A program made the position numbers and the translations under genes. A DNA stretch of 64,000 nucleotides from the NCBI RefSeq assembly GCF_002355215.1, contig NZ_AP014612.1, forward strand, positions 1,736,001-1,800,000, read 5' to 3'. This document shows positions 27,375-37,246 of the stretch, piece by piece. The notes below the pieces were generated by a model. The model searched no databases and was not told the DNA's origin. It saw only the letters and a list, made by a program, of their open reading frames with translations. Each line of letters opens with the position of its first letter. The first letter of the stretch is position 1. Origin of the DNA: Streptococcus troglodytae. Lineage in GTDB: Bacteria; Bacillota; Bacilli; Lactobacillales; Streptococcaceae.

Positions 27375-27469
27375 ACACTTTTTCCTTGATTTATATCTTC
27401 TAGCTATTTTTAAATTGACCTTATATGAACTTTCTCTATACTATTTTCAATTTCACTATACGCTATATT

Positions 27470-28285
27470 TTATTTACTAAAAATATTTCCCAACTTAACA
27501 TCTACCTTGCTTTCTTTAACATCAATATTGGTTACTGTTAAAAGAGATTTATAGCTGATGCCCTCACGTTTTTCCTGAGCATTATCGGCAAAAACTGCCA
27601 CTCCAACCAACTGACTGTCAAATTCACTTAAAAGGCTAACCATGCCGCTAATTGTACCGCCGCCTTTAAGAAAATCATCAACGATTAAAACGCGGCTGTT
27701 GGGATTTAAACTGCGTTTGGATAAAAACATCTTCTCGATACGATCGCTTGAGCCAGAAGCATAATTAACAGATACTGTTGAACCTTCTGTAATCTTCAAA
27801 TCTCGACGCACAATGACAAAAGGTACATTAAGAATATTAGCAACGGCATTAGCCAGCGGAACACCTTTGGTTGCCACTGTCATAACAGCATCAATTTTTT
27901 CATCTTTAAAAGCATTGGCAATAATGCGACCAATATTTTTTAGAATACTTGGTGTTGATAGCAGGTCAGACAAATAAATATAGCCTCCCGGCAAAATACG
28001 GTTGCTTTCTGCCAGTCGCTGACACAGTTCTTGGGCAATCGCTCTCGCTTCATCATTTGAAATAGTCGGTGTAAAAATAACACCACCATTGGCACCAGTT
28101 ACCGTCTTAATATGACCAATATCAGCTTGAGCAAAAGCTTTCTTAATAATTGCAATATCTTCGGAAATCGAAGACTTTGCCGCTTCATACTTTTGAGCAA
28201 AAGTATTGAGGCTGGTTAGTTGATAGGGGTTGTTAATTAAATAATTTGAAATAACAACCATTCGTTCGCTACGTCGCAATTTCAT
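27470..28285 (-). CDS. purR: purine operon regulator PurR
   Basis: 271 residues from ATG 28285 (MKLRRSERM), with a GGTGAT signal just upstream. A further ATG five codons earlier cannot be excluded. An N-terminal winged helix (about 1-70) is fused to a phosphoribosyltransferase-like domain with the PRPP loop VLIVDDFLKGGGT. Gram-positive PurR senses PRPP and controls purine genes. It lies downstream of yhaM with its own promoter. Confidence 0.93.
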   Translation of the reverse strand: MKLRRSERMVVISNYLINNPYQLTSLNTFAQKYEAAKSSISEDIAIIKKAFAQADIGHIKTVTGANGGVIFTPTISNDEARAIAQELCQRLAESNRILPGGYIYLSDLLSTPSILKNIGRIIANAFKDEKIDAVMTVATKGVPLANAVANILNVPFVIVRRDLKITEGSTVSVNYASGSSDRIEKMFLSKRSLNPNSRVLIVDDFLKGGGTISGMVSLLSEFDSQLVGVAVFADNAQEKREGISYKSLLTVTNIDVKESKVDVKLGNIFSK

Positions 28286-28311
28286 AAAATCACCATTCAT
28301 TTTTTACTTTT

Positions 28312-28344
28312 ATTATACCATATTAAAAAGAAAAGACGAACATT
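28312..28344 (-). promoter_or_regulatory. purR promoter with PurBox-like sequence
   Basis: TATAAT at 28317-28312 (minus). At 28332-28344 the plus strand reads AAAGACGAACATT, which matches 11 of 13 positions of the streptococcal PurBox (AWWWCCGAACWWT) and covers the expected -35. Autoregulation is a plausible reading. Confidence 0.45.
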
Positions 28345-28350
28345 AGAGCT

Positions 28351-29319
28351 CTAATAGTCATCTTTTTTCGTGTTTTGATGGTTTGCTTTGGGTTTATAGA
28401 AAGAACGATTGTCCATAGCAAAAATACGACCAGTCATCTCTCCTTCTGATACACGAGATAGAGCAGTCGTCATCATCATCATTTCAGCATCAATATTATC
28501 AATCATATGAATGATTTCTGCTTCCATAATTTTAGGTCTAACGGGACTGCCATATTCTAAGAGACCATGATGGCTGAGAATAACATGACGCAAGACAATA
28601 ACATCTTCCTTAGTATCGTCAATAGCCAATTCTGATAAAACTTTAGTAATTTCTTCATCGATCAAAGCAATGTGACCAATAAGATTGCCACGAATAGTAT
28701 ATTCGGTATTATCAGGACCAGAAAGTTCAAGAACTTTGGCTAAATCATGCAGCATAATCCCCGCAAACAGAAGGCTTTTATCCAGTGTTTCATAAATATT
28801 CCCGATGCTATCAGCCAAACGAACCATAGTTGCTGTATGGTAGGCAAGACCGACCTCAAAGGCATGGTGATTGGTTTTTGCTGCTGGAAAACTGAAAAAT
28901 GCTTTACTATACTTGCGATAAAGGGCGCGGACAATCCGCTGCCAAGTAGCATTTTCGATTTTGAAAAGCATCTGTTCAAGATATTCTTTGACCTCTTCAA
29001 CATCAACAGGTGGTTTTTCCTTAAAGTCTCTAGGATCACTAGGCTCTCCATCCTTAGGATGCCGTAAGCTGATTTGATTGACCTGCGGTGTCCCGTTATA
29101 AACTTCACGGCGTCCCCTCATAAAGACAACTTCCCCAGCAGTAAATTCTTCAACATTATAAGGCTGAGCATCCCAAAGATTACCAGAAATCTCTCCACTA
29201 TCATCTTGAAAGGTAAAGGCAAGGTAATCTTTTCCTGCTCTTGTTTTTCTGAGTTCTGCTGACTTGATCAGATAAAACCCTTCAAAAGGTTCATCCTTTT
29301 TCATTTGATTAATTTTCAT
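28351..29319 (-). CDS. yhaM: 3'-5' exoribonuclease YhaM/Cbf1
   Basis: 322 residues from ATG 29319, preceded by GATGAGGGA. An N-terminal OB-fold (about 15-95) is followed by an HD phosphohydrolase domain with HHAFE and HDLAK. It trims RNA (and DNA) 3' ends in the cytoplasm. Its start overlaps the end of the reconstructed rmuC frame by 11 nt, consistent with the usual streptococcal operon. Confidence 0.9.
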   Translation of the reverse strand: MKINQMKKDEPFEGFYLIKSAELRKTRAGKDYLAFTFQDDSGEISGNLWDAQPYNVEEFTAGEVVFMRGRREVYNGTPQVNQISLRHPKDGEPSDPRDFKEKPPVDVEEVKEYLEQMLFKIENATWQRIVRALYRKYSKAFFSFPAAKTNHHAFEVGLAYHTATMVRLADSIGNIYETLDKSLLFAGIMLHDLAKVLELSGPDNTEYTIRGNLIGHIALIDEEITKVLSELAIDDTKEDVIVLRHVILSHHGLLEYGSPVRPKIMEAEIIHMIDNIDAEMMMMTTALSRVSEGEMTGRIFAMDNRSFYKPKANHQNTKKDDY

Positions 29320-30582
29320 TTGATCCCTCATCTTCTAGCGGCGAAAGGTCTAAAACCGACTTAGTGTTTTCATCTTCATATAATTCAATATTTCTAAGTG
29401 CTCGTCCAATGGCGTTGGTGCGCGTTATTAAAAGTTTATCAATATTGTTGCTAGCTTGATTGAGTTGTTTTTGGTTGTCTGTAAAAGACCTCCAAACTTA
29501 GCAAATTCTGTCTTGACATTTCCTAAAATTTTACTGATATCATCAGCATTTTTTTGAATATTCAATGTTTTAAAACCAACAGACAAAGAATTCAATAGGG
29601 CTGATAAAGTTGACGGACCTGCTACAACAATATGTTCATCACGCCGCAAAGCATCAAAGAAACTAGCATTTCTAACAACTTCCGAATAAAGCCCTTCTGT
29701 TGGCAAAAACATAATCCCAAAATTGGTTGTTTCTGGTGGATTGAGATATTTCTTTTGAATATCTTTGGCAAAAGTCTTGATACTGCTTAGCAGTTTTTTT
29801 CGATAAAGATCAATTTGCTCCTTATTACCAAGCTCATAGGCATCTTCCAAACGATAATAATTTTCCAGTGGAAACTTAGAATCAATAGGCAGGTAAACAT
29901 AGGTTCCTTGCTGATTCCCCGGCAATTTAACAGCATATTCCACACGTTCTTTTGAGTCCTTCACAGTTGCAAATTCACGTTCATATTGAGATTCGGTCAT
30001 AATATCTTCAATAATTTGGCTTAATTGTAATTCGCCCAGAATTCCCCGTGTTTTAGTATTGGAGAGAACCTTATTCAAGGTGCCAACATCACGTGCCATG
30101 TTCTTCATTTCACCCAAACCTTGGTTAACATTTTCCAACTGCTTAGAAACAGTTTCGAAAGAAGTTTTCAGACGCGTATGTAAGGTTTGGTCTAATTTTT
30201 CTGCAACGGTTTGCCGCATCTCTTCCAAGCGTTTTTCATTGGAAGTTTGCATTTCTTTGACCGACTGATTTAATTGTAAATTGATTTGCTCTAAACGCTT
30301 ATCCGATCGATCCCGACTGTCATTTAGATTTTGATGCAATACCTCTCTTAAGTCAGTTAATTGTTGAGAGAGATCATTTTGTAAACGTGTCAACTGCTGA
30401 TTAATTGCAAGCAATTGATTTTTATTAGCAACTTCCAACTGATAGGAAACTTGATCAGAAAGGTTATCCGCATTGTCATCTAACTTTTTTTCAAGTCCCG
30501 ATTGATTTTTATCTAGTTTTAGAAAAATAGCAGAGCTGATAAAACATGCTGTTAGAGCCAGTAAGAGAGTAAGAATATCCAT
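29309..30582 (-). pseudogene. rmuC: rmuC, DNA recombination protein, with a 1-nt frameshift near the 3' end
   Basis: The first 384 codons are open: an N-terminal membrane anchor (about 5-22), a long coiled coil (about 30-150), then the RmuC nuclease-like domain. The frame ends early at 29428. In another frame the sequence continues QLNQASNNIDKLLITRTNAI to a stop at 29309 that overlaps yhaM. Adding one base to the 5-T run at 29468-29472 joins the parts into a protein of about 424 aa. Either a real mutation trimming the last 45 residues or a homopolymer error. Confidence 0.8.
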
Positions 30583-30588
30583 TTATTA

Positions 30589-31221
30589 TTAGGTCCTATC
30601 TTTTGTTTGAATGACAACAACATAACCTGAAGCGACTGAAAAACAAATCGGTTTGCCCTTGAATTCATTGCTGCTGTAAATTTTCTTTTGAAAATAGTTT
30701 CTTTCTGTTAATTCGTATTTAGCATCTTGAATAGACAGATGAGCGCCGTTTGCTGCCATAAAGGAAATATAAACCATATCAGTTGCCTGTTCAATTTGAT
30801 GTTGTCCTGCTGGGAAAAATTCTACTAAATTTTGTTTATCACGTAATTTAAAACAACGCATAAAAGGAGCTAAATCAGGATCGCTAGGTAAAAAAATATT
30901 GGACAGCATATGGTCTATCCGACCGCCAAAAGCACCAAAAAACAATTATTTCAACCTTGCCAAAACAGTCAAAAATTGTTTTTAAAGCCAACTCTGTATC
31001 CGTATCATTTTTTTCTGCAGGAGCCATTACCAGCTTTTTAGCCTTGGCTTTGATCTCCTTAAATTCCTCTGCTGAGACAGAATCAAAATCCCCAATAGCT
31101 AAGTCTAACGGTAACTGATTTTTCAACAAAAAGAACTTCCTTTATCAATACCTACAAAATAGTCAAAATCTCTCGTGAAATAAGTAAGATCGCCTCCAGA
31201 AAACAGAGCCACCTTAGTCAT
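30589..31221 (-). pseudogene. thiN: thiamine pyrophosphokinase with two compensating frameshifts
   Basis: Starting at ATG 31221 (overlapping the rpe stop by 8 nt), the frame is MTKVALFSGGDLTYFTRDFD and breaks at the 5-A run 31128-31132. It resumes as LKNQLPLDLAIGDFDSV (TPK catalytic motif), breaks again at the 6-A run 30937-30942, and resumes as GAFGGRIDHMLSNIF to the stop at 30589. One missing and one extra base restore 210 codons exactly. The enzyme makes thiamine diphosphate from thiamine and ATP. Confidence 0.8.
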
Positions 31222-31874
31222 TTAAAGCCGCTTTCAAAGTTTCAACTTGAGCAGCTAGATCTTCTTTGAAAAGGTAAGAACCTGCTACAAAGACATTGGC
31301 ACCGGCTTGCTTTGCCAACTTAATGGTTTCATTGTCAATGCCGCCATCAACTTCAATATCAAATGATAAGCCCTTTTCTTCACGAAGCTTAGCAACAGTC
31401 CTTATTTTTTCCAACATTTCTGGAATAAAAGCCTGACCACCAAAACCGGGATTAACTGTCATAATAAGCACCTGATCTGCTAAAGACAAGACGGATTCTA
31501 AATCAGCAACTGGTGTTCCAGGATTGATGACAATCCCTGCCTTCATACCAGCAGCCTTGATTTTTTTGAAGGGCACCGTGAATATGATGGGTGGCTTCCG
31601 CGTGTACTGTCATAATATCAGCACCAGCTTGAGAAAAATCATCAACATAGCGCTCTGGATTAATTACCATAAGATGACAATCAAAGACGAGTTTACTGTG
31701 TTTACGCATACTAGCAACAACACCGGCACCAAAACTAATACTTGGAACAAACTGTCCATCCATAATATCAATATGAACATACTTCACACCAGTTTCTTCA
31801 ATGCGCTTCAATTCACTTTCAAAGTTAGCATAATCTGCAGCTAAAATAGAAGGGGCAATTTGATTGAGCAACAT
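31214..31874 (-). pseudogene. rpe: ribulose-phosphate 3-epimerase with a 1-nt insertion
   Basis: The N-terminal part (IAPSILAADYANF, VHIDIMDG, DCHLMV) and C-terminal part (IMTVNPGFGGQAF, DGGIDNET, VAGSYLF) are in different frames. They join perfectly if one base is removed from the 7-T run at 31561-31567 (minus strand 7 A), giving 219 residues, the normal length. It interconverts ribulose-5-P and xylulose-5-P in the cytoplasm. Loss of such a central enzyme is unlikely, which argues for an error in the sequence. Confidence 0.85.
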
Positions 31875-31881
31875 AACAGAC

Positions 31882-32754
31882 CTACTTTCTTTTTAATACT
31901 TTTTTATAAGTCTCTCGGCGATTTTCAATTTCACTAAGGATTTGCAAATAAGTTTGATAGCGTTTTTCCCATATTTTTCTCTGTGTCAGAGCCGATTTCA
32001 CAGCACACCCCGGTTCATGCGTATGAGTGCAGGAACGAAACTTACAAGCAGCACTTAACTTCAGAAGTTCAGGAAAGGCAGCATTCAATTCCTCACTACT
32101 TGTTATTTCGTAATCCAGCGAAGAAAATCCGGGAGTATCTGCAACTTTCCCGCCATAAATGTTATATAGAGTGACTGCGCGTGTCGTGTGACGTCCTCGT
32201 CCTAAACTATCTGATATCTCATTAGTCTTTAGTGCCAAATCAGGGGCAAGTGTATTGAGCAAGGTCGTTTTCCCAACACCTGTTTGTCCCATAAAAACAG
32301 TTATTTTATCTTTTAAAAAAGGAATTAAATCTTCTAAATAATAAGTAAAATAATAACCAATCTTTTGGTACTGCTTTTGAACCGTTTTAAGATCATCTAA
32401 ATCCTCTAGTAAGTCCGTTTTAGAAAGGTAAACTATGGGACTGATCTTCCTATGTTCTAAAAGAATGAGAAAACGGTCTAACAAATTATGATTAAAATCC
32501 GGTTCTTTAGCAGACATAATGACTACTGCCTGATCAATATTGACAATTGGCGGTCTCACTAGACTGTTTTTTCGTTCATGAATAGCCAGTATATACCCTT
32601 CAGAATTTTCTTTAACTGAAAAATCTACTTCATCACCAACATAAGGTTTTTGACCTTTTTTCCTAAAATTACCACGCGCTCGTGTCTGATAAATCTGGCC
32701 ATCTGACTCTACATAATAAAAACCAGCTAGAGACTCAATAATTTTTCCTTGCAA
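31882..32754 (-). CDS. rsgA: small ribosomal subunit biogenesis GTPase RsgA
   Basis: 290 residues starting with TTG at 32754, eight bases after AAGGAG. An N-terminal OB fold, a circularly permuted GTPase (G4 SKTD before G1 [12 protein letters not shown]) and a C-terminal zinc motif CxxxxCxHxHEPGC are visible. It checks maturation of the 30S subunit. It heads the rsgA-rpe-thiN-rmuC-yhaM operon. Confidence 0.93.
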   Translation of the reverse strand: MQGKIIESLAGFYYVESDGQIYQTRARGNFRKKGQKPYVGDEVDFSVKENSEGYILAIHERKNSLVRPPIVNIDQAVVIMSAKEPDFNHNLLDRFLILLEHRKISPIVYLSKTDLLEDLDDLKTVQKQYQKIGYYFTYYLEDLIPFLKDKITVFMGQTGVGKTTLLNTLAPDLALKTNEISDSLGRGRHTTRAVTLYNIYGGKVADTPGFSSLDYEITSSEELNAAFPELLKLSAACKFRSCTHTHEPGCAVKSALTQRKIWEKRYQTYLQILSEIENRRETYKKVLKRK

Positions 32755-32859
32755 ACGCTCTCCTTACTAAACTTAATAGTTTCATTATATCAAAAAAACA
32801 ATCTTTTTGCTGGTAGCTATTGGCAAATTTAAAAAAAGCGTATAATATAATTATTACTT

Positions 32860-32942
32860 GCGGAGATGGTGGAACGGCAGACACGCATGCTTCAGGCGCA
32901 TGTGCTCGTATGAGCGTGAGGGTTCAAATCCCTTTCTCCGCA
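32860..32942 (+). tRNA. tRNA-Leu (CAG)
   Basis: Acceptor GCGGAGA pairs with TCTCCGC. The D-stem is GTG/CAC, the anticodon stem CATGC/GCATG with loop TTCAGGC giving anticodon CAG. A long variable arm and a GGTTCAAATCC T-arm follow. CCA is not encoded. TATAAT-like sequences lie just upstream. Confidence 0.95.
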
Positions 32943-33108
32943 TTTTTGAATGTCTTGACAACATTAGTTTATCTTAACTTCTTCAGTATTATCTTTTATT
33001 TCACTGCCTCGTCAAGTTAGTTCATTCAAAACAATATTATAAACTTGTGTTAACCACAGTGTGCCTAACACAAGTTATGTCTCATTGTGCTTTCCCGTTA
33101 TAAATTTT

Positions 33109-33197
33109 GGAAAGGTGGCTCAGCTTGGTACAGCACCGGACTCGAAATCCGGCAAGTGGACATTGTTCATGCGCGGGTTCAAATCCCGTCCTTTCCT
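33109..33197 (+). tRNA. tRNA-Ser (CGA)
   Basis: Acceptor GGAAAGG pairs with CCTTTCC. The anticodon stem CCGGA/TCCGG encloses loop CTCGAAA, giving CGA. A long class II variable arm and a GGTTCAAATCC T-arm follow. CCA is not encoded. Confidence 0.93.
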
Positions 33198-33289
33198 TAA
33201 CATTGAAAGAAGCGAAAATATTCCAGTAAGATGATTTAATCAAATGAATTTAAATTATGATTGATTGCTTTAGTTTAAATAATAAGAAA

Positions 33290-33316
33290 GATCTCACTTA
33301 TTTAGTGGGATTTTTT
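33290..33316 (+). terminator. terminator after tRNA-Ser
   Basis: ATCTCACT pairs with AGTGGGAT (one G-U pair), followed by TTTTTT. Confidence 0.75.
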
Positions 33317-33445
33317 AATAGAACAAAAGTATTTAGTGATCTTGATTAATCTTTCATATCATTTTCAAATTTTAGAATAAGAATTTCTATGTTTTATCAA
33401 TAGATGATGATGAAATTTTAAATAGTAATAATCATTCATTTTTGC

Positions 33446-33495
33446 TTGACAGACTTCTCATTTAGTGATATATTTATAACAGAAAGAGTTATAAA
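33446..33495 (+). promoter_or_regulatory. promoter and operator of the 33.5-35.8 kb operon
   Basis: TTGACA (33446-33451), 17 bp, TATATT (33469-33474). Immediately downstream an 8-bp inverted repeat, TTTATAAC-AGAAAGA-GTTATAAA (33473-33495), overlaps the start region. It is well placed as the operator for the XRE-type regulator encoded as the third gene of this operon. Confidence 0.65.
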
Positions 33496-33534
33496 TAATT
33501 AACATTTATATCCTATAGAAGGAAGGTCTGACTT

Positions 33535-33936
33535 ATGAAAAACCCTGCTTACAAACGGATTCCATTTGCTATTGCGCTTCCTCAACTGTTTGCCATTTGG
33601 CTGATATCAGCTGACTCTCATCCTGTGTGGATTAAACATGTCACCTTTGGTATCACAATGGCTTTGATTTTCCTTATCTTTATCATTGTCAATACAGCCA
33701 CATTTCCTGATAAACCTGCCAAGTCTGACGTAAAAAGAGCGCCTCAGCAAAAACTAGAATTTCGCTGGACCTACTTGATACCAAGCTTATCTGTTATCCC
33801 AATTATGATTGCCAATGTCGCAGTTAGCTCAAATCCTGTTAGCTTCAAGCTTGCTGTTTTAGGAATAACATTCAGCTTGATAGCACTCGTTTTCGCAATT
33901 ACTGTTTGGTTAATGAATCGTCACAAAGAAAGCTAA
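33535..33936 (+). CDS. four-helix membrane protein with SHPVWIK motif
   Basis: 133 residues, ATG preceded by GAAGGAAGG. About four hydrophobic segments (10-25, 33-53, 80-97, 106-126) and a short basic tail. The motif SHPVWIK follows the first helix and is repeated in the next gene. I recognise no functional family. It leads an operon with a XRE regulator and an alpha/beta hydrolase and may be a small membrane sensor or transporter-like protein. Confidence 0.65.
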   Translation: MKNPAYKRIPFAIALPQLFAIWLISADSHPVWIKHVTFGITMALIFLIFIIVNTATFPDKPAKSDVKRAPQQKLEFRWTYLIPSLSVIPIMIANVAVSSNPVSFKLAVLGITFSLIALVFAITVWLMNRHKES

Positions 33937-33951
33937 AAAGGTTGCTTACTA

Positions 33952-34520
33952 ATGAAAAATAAAAATGGCTCTATATTTTCTGGCTTCCTTTAATGCTACT
34001 GTTGTGGTTTCTATCACCGCAGAGTCATCCTGCTTGGATAAAATTTACTGTTTTCATTATCGTTTTACTGTTTCAAGCTGTTATTCTTTGGCTCTTTCGC
34101 AAAGAAGCCTTTCAGGCTCCAGAAGACCGCTATTTTGGACTGACTGAAAAACTTTATAGCATGACAATCTTCGCAGCTATGGGGATTTATACAAAAGGTA
34201 TTTGGGCCATCACCCCAGACACCAATCCTGTCTGGATAAAGCATGTCTTTTTAGGCTTGGGCTTGTTGATTTTAATTGCTTTCTTCCTCTACTTTGCTTT
34301 CAAAAAGGTGGACGAAAGACCTGATGAACGCTTTTATGCTGATTTAGCTAAGGCTGCTTGTCTAACGCTAACTTTGGTCTTGGTCTGCTTGATGATTTTG
34401 AGTGTCATCACCTTCTTTTTCCCATTTATCTTGACAGCTGGCATGATTTTGATTTTCGGCGCAGCTATGATTTTGGCCTTTGATATTGCTTTCTTCCTCT
34501 TTGAGAAAAGAGGTGCTTAA
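33952..34520 (+). pseudogene. second SHPxWIK membrane protein, frame broken near its start
   Basis: ATG 33952, with AAAGG about 10 nt upstream, reads MKNKNGSIF and stops. One extra base in the 5-A run at 33961-33965 gives MKNKKWLYIFWLPLMLLLWF, continuing in the long open frame to 34520 (189 aa). Alternatively translation could start at a downstream ATG (33996). The protein has about six helices and two copies of the motif, SHPAWIK and NPVWIK, so it looks like a tandem duplication of the preceding gene's unit. Function unknown. Confidence 0.65.
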
Positions 34521-34521
34521 T

Positions 34522-34736
34522 ATGGCGAATATCCTAACCAAGCTCAAGGAACTGCGTAGAGCAAAAAAATGAGCCAACAGGAACTGGCACAATTAGTCGG
34601 TGTTCGCCGCGAGACTATTGTTCATCTGGAAAATAATCGCTATAATCCTTCTCTTGAAATGGCTCTTAAAATCGCAGAAATTTTCCAGCTGCCTGTGGAA
34701 GATATTTTTCAACTGAATAAGAAAGAGGAAAAGTAG
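34522..34736 (+). pseudogene. XRE-family HTH regulator with a 1-nt deletion
   Basis: ATG 34522 reads [16 protein letters not shown] then stops. Adding one base to the 7-A run at 34563-34569 continues with [20 protein letters not shown] and the rest of a compact Cro/CI-like HTH of 71 aa ending at 34736. The short type (YozG-like) is commonly paired with small membrane protein genes, as here. It probably binds the palindrome at 33473-33495. As written, the sequence could only produce a truncated peptide unless translation restarts at the internal ATG. Confidence 0.75.
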
Positions 34737-35674
34737 GTGATACAGGTGTCACAAGTCTATCGTAGTAAAAACGGGAAAAGTGCTTCATACTCACTCTATG
34801 ACCAGCAAGTAGAAGCACTTGAGCTTCCTTATCAAGATATGTTTCTTGAAACTAGCTTTGGTAAAACGCATCTTATTGAATTAGGAAAACCTGATGGAAA
34901 ACCTCTCTTGGTTTTTCATGGAGGTAATACCAGTTCAGCCTACAATCTGCATCAATTTAAGTTTTACTAAAAGATTTTCACACCTATGCCCTTGATAGCA
35001 TTGGACAGCCTGGCAAAAGTGCAGAAATTGTCCTATCTCCCAAAAATCTTGATTATGGAAAATGGGCTAAGCAGGTAATTGAACAACTTCATTTTTCAAA
35101 AATGCTAGTCTTAGGCGGCTCCTATGGGGCAGGAATTATCACAAAGCTCATAGCCACTGCTCCTAAAAAAATTGAAAAGACCGTTTTGCTGATGCCAGCC
35201 GGCATTAAGAATAATTTATCTCTGAGCATTATGCCTTTAGCTTTGTCAATGCTACAATACCGCCTGACAAAGAACAAGTCCTATCTCTTAAAAACAGCTC
35301 TGCAATTAGCAGCTTTCACTGACAGCAGAGATTTAGACCAGTATATTTTGCCAACTTTGGCAGATAGCTTTGATCATGTACATGTCAGGGCTGGGATGCC
35401 TTCAAATATTTCAGAACAATTAGCCAAAAAATGCAAAGCGCCTCTTCTCATTATGGCTGCAGAAAATGACTGTCTTTTTCCCGCGCATAAGGTACTTCCT
35501 CGGGCACAAGCCATTTTTAGCAATTGTCAAACCTACTTGCTTGAAAATCACGGTCATCTTTGTTATTTGACAAAGCAAGAAGAACAACAAATCATTACCT
35601 TTTTGAAATGGAGGACTTATCATGAAAACACAAACTTGCCCTTACTGTGGGGAAACTCAATTTGTCACAGCTAA
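34737..35674 (+). pseudogene. alpha/beta hydrolase with frameshift
   Basis: GTG 34737 directly follows the regulator stop. The first 77 codons include VFHGGNTSSAYN (oxyanion region). The frame breaks at the 4-T run 34962-34965, and one extra T joins it to LKDFHTYALDSIGQPG and the nucleophile elbow LGGSYGAG (Ser), then ENHGHLC with the catalytic His. As written the 3' end runs to 35674, overlapping the next gene by 53 nt. One more T near 35602 would instead end it at a TGA (35623-35625) overlapping the next ATG. Substrate unknown. Confidence 0.7.
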
Positions 35675-35810
35675 GCAAAATAAAGGCTATGCTGGTATTT
35701 CACGTTCAGGCAGCGCTACTAGTCTAAGTCAATCACTCTGCCTAGAAATTTGCAAAAATTGTGGAACAGTTGTTCGATTTTTTGTCGAATATCCTGAAAA
35801 ATTAAGTTAA
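35622..35810 (+). CDS. small zinc-ribbon protein
   Basis: 62 residues. CPYC near the N-terminus and CKNC in the second half form a four-Cys zinc ribbon, with a Ser/Gly-rich middle. ATG preceded by GGAGG. Last gene of the operon. No specific function recognised. Confidence 0.7.
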   Translation: MKTQTCPYCGETQFVTAKQNKGYAGISRSGSATSLSQSLCLEICKNCGTVVRFFVEYPEKLS

Positions 35811-35824
35811 TACTCAAAGAAAAT

Positions 35825-35949
35825 CAAACAATCCCGCATAATTATGAACTGCACCTCAAAAGTTAAACACAAAATCTAACAATTGGGTGGACTTGGTAGC
35901 ATTAGTTGTCCAACTTTTGGGGATCAGTACATTAGCGGGATTGTTTTGA
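35825..35949. terminator. bidirectional terminator split by an inserted element
   Basis: AAACAATCCCGC (near 35826-35838) and GCGGGATTGTTTT (35936-35948) are inverted repeats that would make a terminator for both the plus operon and the facing minus gene. The loop contains an 81-bp IS-end-like element. It looks like an insertion into the terminator loop. Confidence 0.55.
35848..35928. repeat. 81-bp MITE-like remnant with IS3-type ends
   Basis: ACTGCACCTCAAAAGTT (35848-35864) and AACTTTTGGGGATCAGT (35912-35928) are inverted repeats matching at 14 of 17 positions. Their sequence resembles termini of IS3-family elements of streptococci. The interior is too short to code. Confidence 0.55.
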
Positions 35950-36336
35950 TAAAAGAAACAAACAGCAACTTAGCAAGAAGGTCAAAGCTGTCATACTGCC
36001 TGTGCCATACTTTTCAAGCGGACTGCTGCTGATAAAGAAATTAAAAACAGTTGCTAGCAAAGACAAGCCGGTTATTGTCATCATAACGAGATTCAGCTTA
36101 GCTTTGTTCCAACGACTTGGAAGGATTTGTCCATAGGTCAAGTAAAAATAAGCAAAAAATGACCAGAGCAAGGCAAAAAAGAGGTTGGCTGGTCTTAGCC
36201 AAAGTGGAAAGACCGTGTAAACTCCTCCGAAAAAGAAACCGCCCAAAGGAAAGCCCAGCAAAATTAAAAAATGCAGGACAGCTTGGATAAAGTAAAGAAT
36301 AGCACAGAAAACAGCGATTAATTTGGGCTTAGTCAT
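35932..36336 (-). CDS. four-helix membrane protein of unknown function
   Basis: 134 residues from ATG 36336, preceded by GAAGGGTG. Four hydrophobic segments (around 7-32, 40-68, 82-101, 112-128), few charged residues. I recognise no family. It follows ksgA by 13 nt and is probably co-transcribed with it. Confidence 0.6.
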   Translation of the reverse strand: MTKPKLIAVFCAILYFIQAVLHFLILLGFPLGGFFFGGVYTVFPLWLRPANLFFALLWSFFAYFYLTYGQILPSRWNKAKLNLVMMTITGLSLLATVFNFFISSSPLEKYGTGSMTALTFLLSCCLFLLSKQSR

Positions 36337-36349
36337 AAGCACCCTTCTT

Positions 36350-37225
36350 TCATTTCAACTCAGTCTCCTGCAGGGCATCTGCCAACTTGGCAAATTCTGG
36401 CATGGACAAGGCTTCACCACGAATAGATGGGCTGATGTCTGCAATTTTCAATGCCTGTTCCAGCTTAGCTTTAACCTCTTCTGATTTCCCAAAGTGGCTG
36501 ATCAGGTTGTTCCAGAGGGTTTTACGGCGGTGAACAAAGGCAGCTTTGCTAACGCGGAAGAAGAAGTCTTCATTCTGAACTTGCACCAGCGGTTGCTCAC
36601 GGCGGGTCATCTTGAGAATGGCTGAGTCCACATTAGGTGCTGGTACAAAGACGGTGCGCGGCACGATGAAAGCTACCTTAGCTGTCATGTAATACTGCAC
36701 AGCTATTGACAAAGAACCATAAGCCTTGGTATTTGGTTCAGCTGAAATGCGATCTGCTACCTCTTTTTGCATCATAACCACAAACTCCGCAAAAGGAATT
36801 TTGCTTTCAATCAGGTGCATGAGGATAGGCGTCGTGATATAGTAAGGCAGATTGGCTACCACCTTGATAGGCAGGTCAGGATTGGCAAATTCCTTGATAC
36901 GGGTCTGCAAATCTGATTTGAGAATGTCTTCATTGACGATCTTGACATTGTCAAAATCGCCCAATGTATCCGCCAAAATCGGAACGAGACGATCATCAAT
37001 TTCAAAAGCCATGACTTCAGCAGCATTCTCCGCCAAAAATTCGGTCAGAGCGCCAATACCAGGACCAATCTCAATGACATTGACAGTTTTGTCAATCTCA
37101 GCCGTGTCAACAATCTTCTGTAAAATATTGGTGTCGGTCAAAAAGTTCTGACCAAATGATTTCTTAAACGTAAACCCATGACGCTCTAAAATGGCGCGGG
37201 TAACGATTTTGTCTGCGATTTTCAT
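36350..37225 (-). CDS. ksgA: 16S rRNA (adenine1518/1519-N6)-dimethyltransferase
   Basis: 291 residues. The SAM motif [16 protein letters not shown] and the catalytic [10 protein letters not shown] are present, with the RrmA/KsgA C-terminal helical domain. It dimethylates two adenosines in helix 45 during 30S maturation. In related bacteria ksgA directly follows rnmV, but here about 940 nt of accessory genes intervene. Confidence 0.95.
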   Translation of the reverse strand: MKIADKIVTRAILERHGFTFKKSFGQNFLTDTNILQKIVDTAEIDKTVNVIEIGPGIGALTEFLAENAAEVMAFEIDDRLVPILADTLGDFDNVKIVNEDILKSDLQTRIKEFANPDLPIKVVANLPYYITTPILMHLIESKIPFAEFVVMMQKEVADRISAEPNTKAYGSLSIAVQYYMTAKVAFIVPRTVFVPAPNVDSAILKMTRREQPLVQVQNEDFFFRVSKAAFVHRRKTLWNNLISHFGKSEEVKAKLEQALKIADISPSIRGEALSMPEFAKLADALQETELK

Positions 37226-37246
37226 AAAAATCCTCTATTCCCAATA

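Noticed and set aside
32820..33020. 66-codon ORF spanning the tRNA-Leu gene
   Set aside because: It is a read-through of the tRNA sequence with no coding features.
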